Assembly: GCA_024867545.1 (NCBI GenBank)
Contig: JANFNE010000028.1
Coordinates: 372,001-436,000, forward strand
Source of the DNA: Phytopythium helicoides
Taxonomy: Eukaryota; Oomycota; Peronosporomycetes; Pythiales; Pythiaceae
Reading direction: 5' to 3'
Length of the DNA: 64,000 nt
The notes below the pieces were generated by a model, which made no database searches, had not been told where the DNA came from, and saw nothing but the letters and a program-made list of their open reading frames with translations. Position numbers and translations under genes: made by a program. Shown here piece after piece: positions 53,488 through 64,000 of the stretch (positions are counted from its first letter, which is position 1; each line of letters starts with the position of its first letter).

Positions 53488-56400
53488 ATGGTGTACCCAC
53501 AATTGCGCAGTGATGAGCATCGAACGAAGGGAGAAGTATTAGTCATTTCGCTGGAGGAGAGAAGTTCTGGTGCCATGGGCGATCGGTGGCTCCCAGGTTG
53601 GCGCGAGAATCCTCGAGTCTCGACGGGAGACAACTTGGGGGACCATGCAGCTGCGCGTTATCGGCACTTTCGGCAGTTCGTCGGGTCACTGCAAGGGGGA
53701 GTCGCTCGATGCCTCGCTCTTCGGGCTGCTTCTGAGTGCGGAGAGTATGAAGGACGAGATGCGCGTGTACGACGAGCATACGTCGGCGTTCGTTCGCCTG
53801 GCCGAGACCGGGCATTTCGTGCGGCAGATTCGGAGACTGCACGGCATCCTTGATGCGGCGAGCGCGGCCTACGCTATCAATGAGCCTAAGGAGCTGAAGG
53901 AGTGGGAGGCAGCGCTTGACTTGGAGCGTGCCGAGCGTGTGAAGTGGTTTGGCGACGAGCTGAAGCAACTCGAGCGCTTTAGCGATGGTGATGCTCAAGC
54001 GACAGAGTCGGAGCTCGCCATCGAGCTCAACGATGTGAATGAGGCAGAGATGGTGCTCACTGTGTTGAAGGCTGCAGTGGACAAGTATGGGGCACTCGTT
54101 CTAACGGACCAAGAGCTCCAGATATCAAAAATGGCGTTTGGGTTCGCTGTGCAGTACACTAACATGGTCGTTTTGACTCTGCCAACGTGGTTCGTGTCTC
54201 CATTTGAATTCAGGGGGAGAGGCAGTCTGGCTCGATGGGGGAATGACCTCTTAGAGTACGAGCACTCCGACTTGGATCAATTCATTCGAAATATCAGCAT
54301 ATGGGCAGGGCTGAATCACCCACACATCGCCAAGTTCCTTGGTGCGAGTCATGTCGGTGAGCGGTTTATTGCGCATGAGGCGACACGATCACTAGTGGAG
54401 TATGCTGGTCAAGTTCGAGACCGAAAGAAGGTTTGGGCTCGAATCTGCGAAGTTGCGTCGGCGCTGCTCTACATTCACGAGCGTGGGCTCGAATACCTGC
54501 ACTCTGAACAAGTCTACGATGCGATGCGCTCTATATGAAGACAAGGCTGTGATACTTGGCGTCAACTTAGTGGCGACGGAGGAGAAGGAAGCAACTCTCA
54601 AGCCGACACATATGAAAAGCACCTCGCTTGCTCCTGTTGGTGCTTTAGTTTTGACAGCACTGGTCGCCATACCGCTTGGCATTCACCAAGGTCCAAAAGA
54701 TGATGCCGAGCTCGAGAATTTCGAAGCCATCCCAGTCCATCAACCAGATTTCGTGAACGATGAAGAATGGCAAGTAATCCAAGATCTCTCAAATCTTAGC
54801 CAAGATTCTGGCAGCGACATTCTTCGCATAATCACAGTTATCAATCGCTTGGTTCAAGGCTTGGAGTCCTTGGACATGCAAACCGCTGTTGTCGGACCCA
54901 GTGCAGCAGATGACAAAACTATTTCACAGATGGAAGTAGGTTCCCTCGGCATGACTGTTGCTGAAGTGATCAGCAAGTGCGAGCAGCTTACTAGTGAAGG
55001 CACTGAGGCTTTCGCGTTGAGCAAGCGAGTTCAGGAAATCTATCTTTACCTATTTCACTCTCAAGACTGTGCTCAGAATGAGGGGGCAATTTCTCGTTTT
55101 GTGAGCGCACTGAGCCAATTCTACCAGTTTGTGGCGCAGAAGCACCAAAGCTGTATCCTCGAGCCGACTCGGAATGAGTCGTCGTGAACCAACTCTTTTG
55201 TACAATCTCCATTCTGATTTGGATAGGCTGTGCTGCTTCGCTGATGATGGAGCAATCAAATCCAGATACTCGTCACTGGGATACTCCTGCTGCAAGCGCG
55301 CTAAACACTGTTATTGAAGAAGTCGATATGGCTGCGGGGGATCAAGAAGAAGCTGACGCACTTGTATTATTTGATTTAGTGCGCTACGGCCGAATTCACG
55401 TCAACGACAAGCATCACGATGAGTTTTCAACCCGAAAGAAGCTCCCAAGTTGGTTTGTCCGCCGTCTGAAGTAGACTTTGCGTCATTTGCGGAGTTTAGC
55501 CGCGGATCTTTCGGATCGGTTCACCTTGGCAAGTGGTTTGAGACTCCAGTAGTCATCAAACGAGTGTTCATGGAAGGAGAGGATCGAGAAGCTGTTCGAG
55601 CACGGTTTCATCACGAGGCTGACGTGTGGTTTGATCTCAACCACATCAATGTCGTCAAGATGTATGGCGCGTGCCACGTTGGAGATCCGTTTTTCCTTTG
55701 CGAACATGCCAGTGGTGGTGATTTAGACGCTTACTTGAGGCGCCATGATCGTGACCCTTACCTTGTTTGGTACTGTCTGCTGAATGCTGCTCTCGGGACT
55801 TCAATATCTCCACGACCGTGGTGTCGTCCATGCAGACTTGAAAGCCGACAACATTCTGGTGGGTGCAGATGAAGTGCCCAAACTAGCTGATTTCGGGCTG
55901 AGCACGATGTCAAGAGGTCGGCATATCAGTGAAGACGATGGCGCACTCGGCGCATATCGATGGAAAGCCCCCGAATGCTTACCTTCAAAAGAAGGCCCAG
56001 GCAAGGCAGCTACTTTCGCTTCGGATGTGTACTCTTTTGCGATGGTGATCATTGAGGTTGTGAGTGGCTCGTTTCCGTGGGGAGGCAGTATGCCTGATGC
56101 GGCTGTGAGGTTTCACGTAAAGAAAGGGAAACTCCCACCTCGTCCCTCGTGAATCAATGACCCCGAATGGAGACTCATAGAGAGAATGTGCTGTTTCAAT
56201 CCAGCGGAGCGACTAACCATTGATGCAGTCGTCGTTCACTTGTCGTCGATGATTGAACGATTCGATGTGGAAAAGGTGAAGCATGGGCTAAACGACAGTG
56301 AGGAAATCAAGTGGACCAAGAATCGGGTTGTTGCGCGGGGAGGAGCTCTGCTAACATTGACGCAGTTAGCAAAGAGCGGCAATTCAACACTTGCCGAATA

Positions 56401-57446
56401 TGCATTGCATCATCTCCTCGCTGTCCACATGAGCCGTGGCGGCCGTTCTGACAAAGACGAACTTGCCAAAATTATCAATATGCTGGCAAACGGAGCGGAC
56501 AATGAGAAAACCTGGGCAGTAAGAGCTTTGCTCAGTCTCTCGTTCAGCTACCTGGAGAACAACGCAGGTATCATAGCAGCTGGTGCGATGCCTCTTTTGG
56601 TGGGTCTTCTGCGCTAGCGGGACGCAGACTCAGCAAGGAATCGCTGCGGCTACTTTAGACAACATGGCATACGATGAGAATTGTATTGCAGCAATTGTAG
56701 ATGCTGGTGCTATCGATCCTCTAATGCTTCTGGTTCGAGACGGGACAGAATTTCAAAAGACATACGCCGCCGGCGCTTTGACATCGTCTGGCAATGAACG
56801 ACGACATTCGAGAAGCAGCTGTCGACACAAGTGTGATTATTCCAATGATAGACCAAATTCGTGATGGCAATGATCGACAGAAGACAGACGCCTCTCAGCG
56901 GCTCTTTTGCCTATCGGGATTTCTTGCCATCAGTGAGATGGTCGTGACTGTTGGCGGTATCCCCATTTTGCTCGAGCTTGCACGTGATGGAAATAACAGT
57001 CAAAAGTCAGCAGCCGCTGGAGCTTTGTGGAATTGTACGTTGTACACTACCACGGCAGCTCACAGGTGATCCATTACAACGGCGTGGAGGTACTGCTAGG
57101 TCTTATTTCAGACGAGCCGAGGAACCTAAAGCTCCTCGCGGCTGGAATTTTGGGGTTCATCGACGCTGATATAAAGACCAAGGCGATTGTTGCTGAAAGT
57201 GGCGGCATTGCTGCACTAGTTGCTGAGATCGAAGACATTTCGACCTTTGACTATGACAAGGAAGAAGATGTGGCTGCGTTGTTGAGCCTATGTAAAGAAA
57301 AAGATGCAACGGTCCTTTTCCATCTTGACAGCTTGACAACAAGAGAGGCGTTGTCGAAACTTACTCAAAGCAAGCGTGAAAAACTGCGGAGTCGGGCGTC
57401 GGAGCTGCTGCAAATACTGGATGAATACAAGTCGGTAGCCTCATGA
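53488..57446 (+). pseudogene. TKL kinase (pseudokinase + kinase) fused to armadillo repeats, heavily disrupted
   Basis: Homology runs through several frames. The order is an N-terminal helical region (from about 53575), a degenerate kinase-like domain (HPHIAKFLGASHVG, ALLYIHERGLEYLH, then ALYEDKAVILGV with no DFG), a linker, and a second kinase domain with RGSFGSVHLGKWF, PVVIKRV (ATP lysine), GVVHADLKADNILV, KLADFGLST and KAPECLPS. At least three or four armadillo-type repeats follow (GIAAATLDNMAYDENCIAAI, GGIPILLELARDGNNSQKSA, GVEVLLGLISDEPRNLKLLA). Frame changes are seen near 53695, 54515, 55180, 55255, 55455, 55795, 56615, 56795 and 57040, plus an in-frame TGA near 56152. None has intron signals. 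TKL-ARM fusions are characteristic of oomycetes. This copy cannot make a full protein unless the sequence is error-rich here. Confidence 0.85.
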
Positions 57447-57464
57447 TAAAACAGTATTTTGCAA

Positions 57465-57486
57465 GGAATAAACAGTGTTTTATTCC
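57465..57486. terminator. hairpin with AATAAA on both strands between convergent genes
   Basis: GGAATAAA (57465-57472) and TTTATTCC (57479-57486) form an inverted repeat, placing an AATAAA polyadenylation-type signal on each strand between the + kinase gene (stop about 57446) and the - oxidoreductase (stop 57562). Confidence 0.5.
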
Positions 57487-57561
57487 ATGTTTGTCTTGTG
57501 CTCATGCGAGCATCCCGCTATTCAGTCGCAGGGTGACGTTGTCTACAGCTCGAGGCCCTTC

Positions 57562-58821
57562 TCAGATGTGCCATTGTAAGCTTGGGAACGAGTTGTAGCC
57601 TTCGTCGCCCTTATGCGCATCCCAGTAAAAGTCGTACGGAACGTCATCGTTCAGAGGCCAATCATTGCGGAAGCGCTCAACCAGGTCTGGATTCGCCATG
57701 TAGAGACGCACGAAACCTGCGAGGTCTGCGGCTCCACTGCGAGAACACCCTCGGCTACCTCCCGGGTGAGAATGCTGTTGGCAATGATGACACCCTTGAA
57801 TGCTGACCTTGCATCAAACGCCGACACTCTACGGCTCTTGTCCGAGTCGGCAAAGAAGACGCCATCCAGAATTGCCAGGTATGCCAGACCGTGCTCGCTC
57901 AGGCGCTCGAACGCATACATGAACATTTCGTAGTTGTCTTCGCTGCCCATGCCTCCGGCAGTTCCGTTCGGTGACAGACGAACAGCGATACGGTCCGCAG
58001 GGTACACAGTCTTGAGCGCCTCGACAATCTCGTGCAGGAAGCGGTAGCGGTTCTCGAACGAGCCGCCGTACTTATCCGTGCGCTTGTTGGTCAACGACTG
58101 CAGAAACCGGTCCACGAGGTATCCGTTGGCACCGTGGACCTCAACACCGTCAAAGCCCACGGCCTTGGCGAGCTCGGCACACCTGCGGTAGTCGTCAACG
58201 ACAGCAGCAATCTCGTCCACCTCTAGAGCACGAGCTGGTTCGTAGTTAACGTGCTCACCACTAGCGTCACGCGTCGTTCCTGTTCTCAGCGAGACTGAAG
58301 AGGATACGACGTCTCCCTTGGCGTTGAACGACGGATGCGTCTGGCGGCCCAAGTGCCACAGCTGCAGGAAGATCTTGCCACCTTTTTGGTGTACGCGGTC
58401 GACGACAGGTTTTCCACCCGGCCGCCTGCTCCTCGTTGTAGAGCGCAGGCGCTCCCCACCAGCCAAATGCCTGCTCCGAGATGGCACAGCCCTCGGCTAT
58501 GAGCAACCCAGCACTGGCTCGCTGCTCGTAGTAGACCGCCGTCCGCTCGAGGGGGACGCGGGTCTTGGGGTCGGCTCGAGCTCTGGTCGCTGGACCGTAC
58601 ACGATGCGGTTCTTGAGCGTAAGTCCCTTGGCGAGCTCGAGCGGCGTGAAGAGCTTGTAGTCTGCGAGCGAGACCATGGCTGCGTGCTCTTGGAGGCGGT
58701 CGGTCTTCTGCACTAGCGGGGCAATTCGAAAGTGAGCTCCTGCTGAGCTCCACGCTTGATGCTTGTCAACCAAGCCGTTTCGAGCCTCGGCGTTTGCGGG
58801 AGGGCTCTCCGCTTGCGTCAT
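57562..58821 (-). pseudogene. old-yellow-enzyme-type NADH:flavin oxidoreductase with two frameshifts
   Basis: Begins at ATG 58821 or ATG 58678 (MVSLADYKLFTPLELAKG, which aligns with the usual family start) and stops at TGA 57564-57562. The sequence follows 12-oxophytodienoate reductase/OYE enzymes: LTLKNRIVYGPATRAR, GGKIFLQLWHLGR, GFDGVEVHGANGYLVDRFLQ, SLTNKRTDKYGGSFENR, then in a third frame SGAADLAGFVRLYMANPDLV and ERFRNDWPLN. The HGAN pair and the FMN-site residues are present. Two frame changes break it: one at about 58418 in an AAAA run (GWK to PVVDRV) and one at about 57738 (GVLA to SGAAD). The family reduces alpha,beta-unsaturated carbonyls using FMN and NAD(P)H. Both lesions are single-base, so sequencing error is a real alternative; if so this is a normal gene. 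Confidence 0.85.
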
Positions 58822-58980
58822 GGCTCTCCTCCACCGTCCTTCACGTCAGCCACACGTGTTCACGTCGCCACGATTACAGCAACAGCCTAGGCGTCCGTGA
58901 TCACCGCGTTGACGCAAGGCGCACGGCGCCTCCATTCCGGTAATCGCTTCAGTTGGTGTTGCGGACACACCATCGTCGCC

Positions 58981-60382
58981 ATGCTGCGGTGGCTGCAGGC
59001 AGCTCCGCGCCTCGCGGCGGCGCGCTACGCTACGGCTGCGGACGCCGCCGAGCTGCGTGTGGCCGTCGTGGGGCTCGGCGCCATCGGCTCCACCGTCTTC
59101 GCCAAGCTCGCGCGGCTCGCGGCGTCCGATGCGCGGGCTGTCGGCGCTGTGACGGCCGTCGCGCGGCCGCGACAACTGAGCGAGTGGCTGAGCGGCGAGC
59201 GAGCGAGGCTGACGCTGACTGCGAACGACGCGGGCCGGGAGCAGGAGCGTTGAGCTCGAGTTCGAGCGCGCGGGGCGAGCGGCGGTGGCGGTGGAGGCCC
59301 CGAACGTGACGGTGCGCACGCTGGAGGGCGAGCTGCCGGAGGACGAGCGCTTCGACGTCGTGCTGCTGGCGGTCAAGGCGTACGACAGCTCGGCGGCGAT
59401 CCGAGAGCTGCAGCGCGCCGAGAGGCTGGTGAAGAGGGACGCGGTCTGCGTGCTGCTTCAGAACGGGCTGGGTGAGGGGCTTCCGGGACCGGAGGAACGG
59501 GAGCAGACTGCGTGGAGCTTCATGAATGGCGTGACGTTCATCGGCGGCCGAGTTGAGGGCCTTCGGACGCATCGTGACGAGCGGAGCCGAGAGCGGAGTG
59601 ACGTACCTTGCGCCGGTGGGCGACAGTCACGACGCGAGCAAAGCGGACGCACTCGCTGCATTGCTTCGAGCTGCAGGTCCGCATCCATGGCGGGCATTCC
59701 TCTGTCTGTAGTAGCTCGACTTAACCAGGTGCTTGCTTGTTACAGGATTGCGGTGCGAGGTGCTCACGACAGGCGAGATGCAAGCGATCCTGTGGCGGAA
59801 GCTCATCGTCAACGCGGGGATCAACCCCATTGCTTCGCTGCTCGACGGCCCCAACAAGGTGAAATCGCTTTGAAGTTGCTCAAACAAACCCTCTTCTTGC
59901 AAGCAAGTCAGCCCTCTCATTGATGCGAAATTCTCGGGCAGGTCGTTGGAGCGTGCGAGTGGAGTCGACGGTGCGTCGCCATGGTCGTCGCGGAAGCGTT
60001 TGCCGTCGCGCAAGCCGAGCAGGTTCCTCTGGACTGCTCCGAGCAGGTGGCGAATGCGCGAGAAGCCAGCTTCGTTTGCGCCATTGCTGACAGTTGCTCA
60101 TGCTGGACAGGAGCTCGTGGACGAAGTGCTGCGCGTCGCAATCAACACGGGCAGCAACACCTGCTCCATGCTCGCGGACCTGCGGCGAGGTTCAAGGTGC
60201 GTCGAGCGCATCCAGTCCTCTCACCATCGACAACGCCAAACGGTCCAACCCGATGCTGCAGGACGGAGATCGACGCCATCTCGGGCCGCATCGTCGCGCT
60301 CGGGCGCCGCCACGGAGTCGCCACGCCGGCCAACGAGCTGCTGCTGTCGCTCGTCAAGGCGCGCGAGCGAGCGGCCGCGTAG
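58981..60382 (+). CDS. ketopantoate-reductase (PanE/ApbA)-like dehydrogenase, likely mitochondrial, one apparent frameshift
   Basis: Starts at ATG 58981 with a short Arg/Ala-rich presequence (MLRWLQAAPRLAAARYATAA), then the NAD(P)-binding VVGLGAIGS. Further blocks: DVVLLAVKAYDSSAAI, VLLQNGLG, AWSFMNGVTFIGG, TTGEMQAILWRKLIVNAGIN with PIASLLDG, and the C-terminal domain NTCSMLADLRRG, TEIDAISGRIV, GVATPANELLLSLVKARE, ending at TAG 60380-60382. The family reduces 2-dehydropantoate to pantoate in coenzyme A synthesis; eukaryotic relatives may act on other 2-oxo acids. Several short introns are needed between 59470 and 60260. At about 59250 the frame changes by one base without splice signals (REQER to ELEFERAG), either a sequence error or a mutation. 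Confidence 0.82.
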
Positions 60383-60860
60383 ATTGGCTGAATGCGCGCG
60401 CCGCGCTCAGCGCTTGTAGACGAAAGCGGCGCCACGTGGAGCTGAGGAAGGGCCACGCAGCGCCCAGAGGCGCAGGCGGCTCCCGTCTCTGGCGGTTCGT
60501 CTCCATCCCGAGGCGCTTTGGATGCGCGAGCGTCCTACATTCCTGCGCGCTTGGGAGCTCATCCTTGAAGCAGATCAGAGCGGCTGAAGACCCTTCACAT
60601 ACAATGAGCCTGTAGGATCAATTGCAGAAATCTTGGCTTCTAAAGTCATTTTGCACTCTATAAATAAATACACCCACGAGACACCATGCCGTGCACCCCT
60701 CCCTATACCGCCTGTGGACCGCCGGCCTTTGCGCAATCAGGTCATCGGCGCCCTCTTCGTCCGCGGCTCCCCCTTTCGTCGACAGGCTGCCAGTCCCCAA
60801 GTTGCCAGCCGCCGCGCAGTTGAAGTGTCCTTTCTCCTCCTTCCCCCTCCGCCGCGGACC
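60383..60860. promoter_or_regulatory. intergenic region with TATA-like box upstream of aminopeptidase
   Basis: About 480 bp. GTCATTTTGC (about 60646) and CTATAAATAAATA (about 60658-60670) resemble an initiator and a TATA element, although the latter could also serve as 3' signals for the preceding gene. The rest holds nothing recognised. Confidence 0.4.
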
Positions 60861-63646
60861 ATGGCGAGCGACGCGGCCGAGTTCCAGCGCCTGCCGACGA
60901 GCGTCGCTCCGCTCAAGGTGCGCGAGTCGCGGTTGGAGCGTTGCGACTGCCGAGGGACTGACCATCTTCGCTTTGGCGCAGTACTACGTGGACTATGAGG
61001 TCATCGACCTCATGAACTTCCGCTTCGAGGGATCAGAGCGCGTCGAGCTGCGCGTCCAGGAGCCCACGCGCACTGTCACCTGCCACGCAGCTGAGCTCTA
61101 CGTGTTCGACGTGTCGGTAGAGGTGCAGACGGATGGCAGTGAAGAGAAGAAGGCGCTGCAGTGCCAGCAGATCCAGCTCAAGGCCAAAGACGAGTCTGTC
61201 ACCTTCCACTTCGCTGAGGAGCTGCCGGTCGGCGCGCGCGTGACGCTCAAGCTGCGCTTCCACGGCTTCCTCAACGACCTGCTGCGAGGATTCTACCGCT
61301 CCGAGTACGACCTGCATGGAGAGAAGCACGTGCTCGCGGTCACGCAGTTCGAGGCATGCGACGCTCGGCGCGCTTTTGTGTGCTGGGACGAACCCGCCAT
61401 CAAGGCGACGTTCGAGATCTCGATGGTCACCGAGACGGACCTGGTTGCGCTGTCCAACATGCACGTGGTGCAGACGCTGGTTCGCCCAAAGAAGAACGCG
61501 CACATCCGCAAGCTGACGCGCAGCGACAAGGAAGCTGTCGAAAAGGTGTGGAAATTTGCAGAGACCCCCGTCATGTCGACGTATCTCGTGGCCATGGTTG
61601 TGGGCAAGTTTGACATCCTGTCAGACCTCTCCAAGGAGGGCGTCGTCGTGAACGTGTACACTGCTCCGGGACAGAGCGAGCGTGGCAAGTTTGCGCTGGA
61701 TGTTGCTACGAAGGCACTCTCGTTCTTCACTGAGACGTTCGGGATCCCGTACCCGCTGAAGAAGCTCGACATGGTGGCGATCCCGGACTTTCTTGGTGCG
61801 ATGGAAAACTGGGGCCTCGTGACGTATTGCGAAACTTACTTGTTGGTGGACGAGAATCTTACGAGCCGTCGGACCAAAGTGCAAACCTGCTACACAGTCT
61901 GCCACGAGCTCTCGCATCAGTGGTTTGGCAATCTTGTAACCATGGAGTGGTGGACTGGGCTGTGGTTGAATGAAGGATTCGCGACTTTTATGGAGGTCGA
62001 CGCGACAGACAACCTGTTCCCCGAGTGGCATGTGTGGGATAATTTTGTTCAGGATGTTCTCCTCGGATCGGCATTTGTCAAGGATGCGATGCTGAGCTCT
62101 CATCCGATTGAGGTTATCGTCAACCATCCTCAGGAAGCTGATGAGATTTTCGATGCCATCTCTTATCACAAGGGCTCAGGAATCGTGCGCATGTTGTCAG
62201 AGTATATGGGCCGTGATGTCTTCTACAGTGGTGTCCACAACTACCTGGCCAAATTCAGTTACAAGAATACCACATCTGAGGATCTGTGGGACGCCCTTGA
62301 GCAGGCATCCGGCCAGAAAATTACGCAAATGGCTGACTCGTGGACGAAGCAGATGGGGTTCCCCTTAATCACGATTGAGCAAGGGAAGGACGGCAAGTTT
62401 GCGCTAACGCAGGAGCGCTTCCTCGCTGACTCGTCTTCCAAGCCCAATGATGGCGCAATTCTTTGGGATGTCCCTCTCACATATGTGTCCTCGGACGACC
62501 CGTCCAGGATTCAGCGCATTGGCATCTGGAATGCTAAGTCAGCGCACGCGGCTTCAGGGAAGACACCAACATTTCCCCTGCTCGCTGAAGACGCCATCAG
62601 CACACAAATCCAGGCTCCATCTGACACAAACGGATGGATTAAGCTCAATCCTGGCCAAATGAGTTTCTTTCTTGTGAACTACTCTCCAGAGTTGTGGCAA
62701 CGCCTGGAAAGCCCCATCAAAGAAAGGAAGCTTGGAGTTATTGATCGTGTCAGCCTCGTGAACTCGGTGTTCACATTTGCGCGCTGCGGCAAAGTGCCAC
62801 TCTCACTTGCTTTAGAGTTCACGCGTGCATATGCCGACGAGACCGAGGGGCAGTGCTGGAAGGATATTTCAGAGAGCTTGAGCTACTACTCGAGACTGTT
62901 CCAAGACGAGCCATTTTACCCCCAGTTCCAAGAGTACATTCGCAAGCTTTTTGCGCATATCATGGCGCAGCTCTCGTGGGACCCAAGCACCTCCAGTCTC
63001 TCCACTCCGGACGACGGCGAATTCCGCAGTATCGTCATTGCACAGCTTGGGAATGCTGGAGACGAGTCCGTAATCGCCGAGTGTAAACACCGGTTCAGCG
63101 CCTACTTCAAGGGAGAGAAGTCCTTGATTCCTGCTGATCTCCGCGAGACAGTGTTCAACATCCGGCTTCACTCATGGCGATGCGTCGCACGTGAAGCTTC
63201 TTCAAGACCTTTATGTCAGCAGTGACCATTCAGAAGAGCGCTCAAACTGCCTCAGAGCGATGGGTCGCGTACCCAGCGAGAGTGCTAAGCGCCAGGTCCT
63301 CGAATGGGCGATTGAAAGCGTTCGGTCGCAAGATATTCGGTCTCCATTTGTGAGTGTAGCTTCCACTGATGCTGGAGTCAAGATTGCATGGCAGTTCTTG
63401 CAGGACAAGTGGGACACGATCACGAAAAAGCTGTCGCCTATGGCGTTGGGAATGCTAATGGCTGTTGTTGTCGGTCGGTTCCAAAGCAACAAGGATGCAG
63501 ATGCCGTGGAATCGTGGTTCGCGTCAAAGGACACAGCGGCATACAAGCGCCAGCTTGAGGTGGCGCTAGAGGGTGTTCGACTCAAGGCGATTGCGTTTGC
63601 TCGTGATCGCGAAACACTTGCTCAGTGGTTGCAGTCATCAGCCTAA
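60861..63646 (+). CDS. M1-family zinc aminopeptidase (puromycin-sensitive type)
   Basis: Exon 1 is 60861-60917 (MASDAAEFQRLPTSVAPLK). A GTGCGC...GCGCAG intron leads to exon 2 at 60982. Signature motifs: IPDFLGAMENWGLVTY (the GAMEN exopeptidase motif), HELSHQWFGNLVTMEWW with WLNEGFA (the HExxH-x18-E zinc site), and SYHKGSGIVRML around the transition-state tyrosine region. The C-terminal ERAP1-like helical domain extends to TAA 63644-63646. It removes N-terminal amino acids from peptides in the cytosol; no signal peptide or membrane anchor is visible. Near 63163 the frame changes by one base (ETVFNIR to FTHGDASHVKLLQDL) in an otherwise well-conserved part, probably an inserted base from sequencing or a real late truncation. 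About 900 residues if continuous, the usual family length. Confidence 0.9.
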
Positions 63647-64000
63647 GAGTTGTCAAAAGCTCTCACTTTACTCACCATCTGTTCAAGAACCGCATTCCAG
63701 TTGCTCGAGTAGGTCGTCACAACGGTCGATAAATTTGATTTCGCCTAATCAATATCTAGACTGAAGATCCTGGTTGAACCGTGGAGCTATCTTTTAGACA
63801 TTTGGGGGCGGCGAAGGACGCACTCGACTGTGTCGCTGCTGCAGCATCCGCTGCAATATGCTGGGACTTTGGCACCCTGATAGACCGTCATTGATTGATT
63901 TGACTTCACCTCGTGGGTCAACTCCTCGTAGCTGCTTCCTTGGGCTCTTAGACGGTGACCGCCGGCCGGCTTGACCAGCGAGTTGCTCTCCATACAGGAT
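63647..64000. other. right-edge region, one weak minus-strand ORF
   Basis: After the aminopeptidase stop there is no recognised gene. A 68-codon minus ORF at 63787-63993 (MESNSLVKPAGGHRLRAQGS ...) with a CxxCC pair could be the last exon of a gene lying to the right, but nothing supports it beyond openness. Confidence 0.25.

Noticed and set aside
1..64000. CRISPR array, tRNA or rRNA genes
   Set aside because: No regularly spaced repeats and no recognisable RNA gene were seen; the window is eukaryotic.

Overview
The window looks like nuclear DNA of an oomycete (Phytophthora/Pythium-like stramenopile). The reasons are: compact genes with many short introns (about 45-90 bp, often starting GTGCGT and ending CAG, with CTAAC-type branch sites); short intergenic gaps carrying pyrimidine-rich TCATTTY initiator-like sites; a tubulin-type sperm-tail PG-repeat protein expected in a zoospore-forming organism; a P5-type ATPase; and a TKL kinase fused to armadillo repeats, an oomycete-typical architecture. 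No species is claimed. No prokaryotic features, rRNA, tRNA or CRISPR arrays were recognised.

Layout. 1-13.5 kb: a cyclin-fold protein running off the left edge (-), a short PARP (-), a flagellar PG-repeat protein (-), two further PARPs in tandem (+ +), and a SET/Rubisco-LSMT-like lysine methyltransferase (+). 13.7-35.7 kb: two head-to-head diverged copies of a giant (about 3,000 aa) DUF3638/DUF3645-type protein with a superfamily-2 helicase-like core. They share a 425-bp promoter gap. The left copy (-) is a pseudogene interrupted twice by pieces of a Fanzor element (the eukaryotic TnpB-like RNA-guided nuclease family). The right copy (+) is open except for one TAA stop directly followed by an ATG. 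36.0-38.3 kb: a third, most complete Fanzor copy (-), bordered by a 64-bp scrap of the same giant gene that abuts the next gene. 38.3-64 kb: a YebC/TACO1-type translational activator (+), a long disordered protein (-), a gene-poor 2.4 kb, a P5B-type ATPase (+), an acidic CUE-like protein (-), a carnitine acyltransferase (+), a wrecked TKL kinase-armadillo gene (+), an old-yellow-enzyme-type oxidoreductase with frameshifts (-), a ketopantoate-reductase-like protein (+) and an M1 aminopeptidase (+).

The most interesting system is the Fanzor/giant-gene relationship. All three Fanzor copies touch giant-gene sequence. One insertion replaces about 40 codons including the motor's DESD (Walker B) box. 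Another is a patch truncated at both ends with a few filler bases. The two otherwise diverged giant genes share a 667-bp tract of near-identity, and the scrap next to the third Fanzor copy comes from that same tract. This pattern fits repeated double-strand breaks in a gene family, repaired by copying either the Fanzor or the paralogue. It is an inference from junctions read by eye.

Caution: several single-base frameshifts in conserved genes (16.54, 57.74, 58.42, 59.25 and 63.16 kb) may be sequence errors rather than real mutations. Exon boundaries were inferred by eye from splice consensus and protein similarity.
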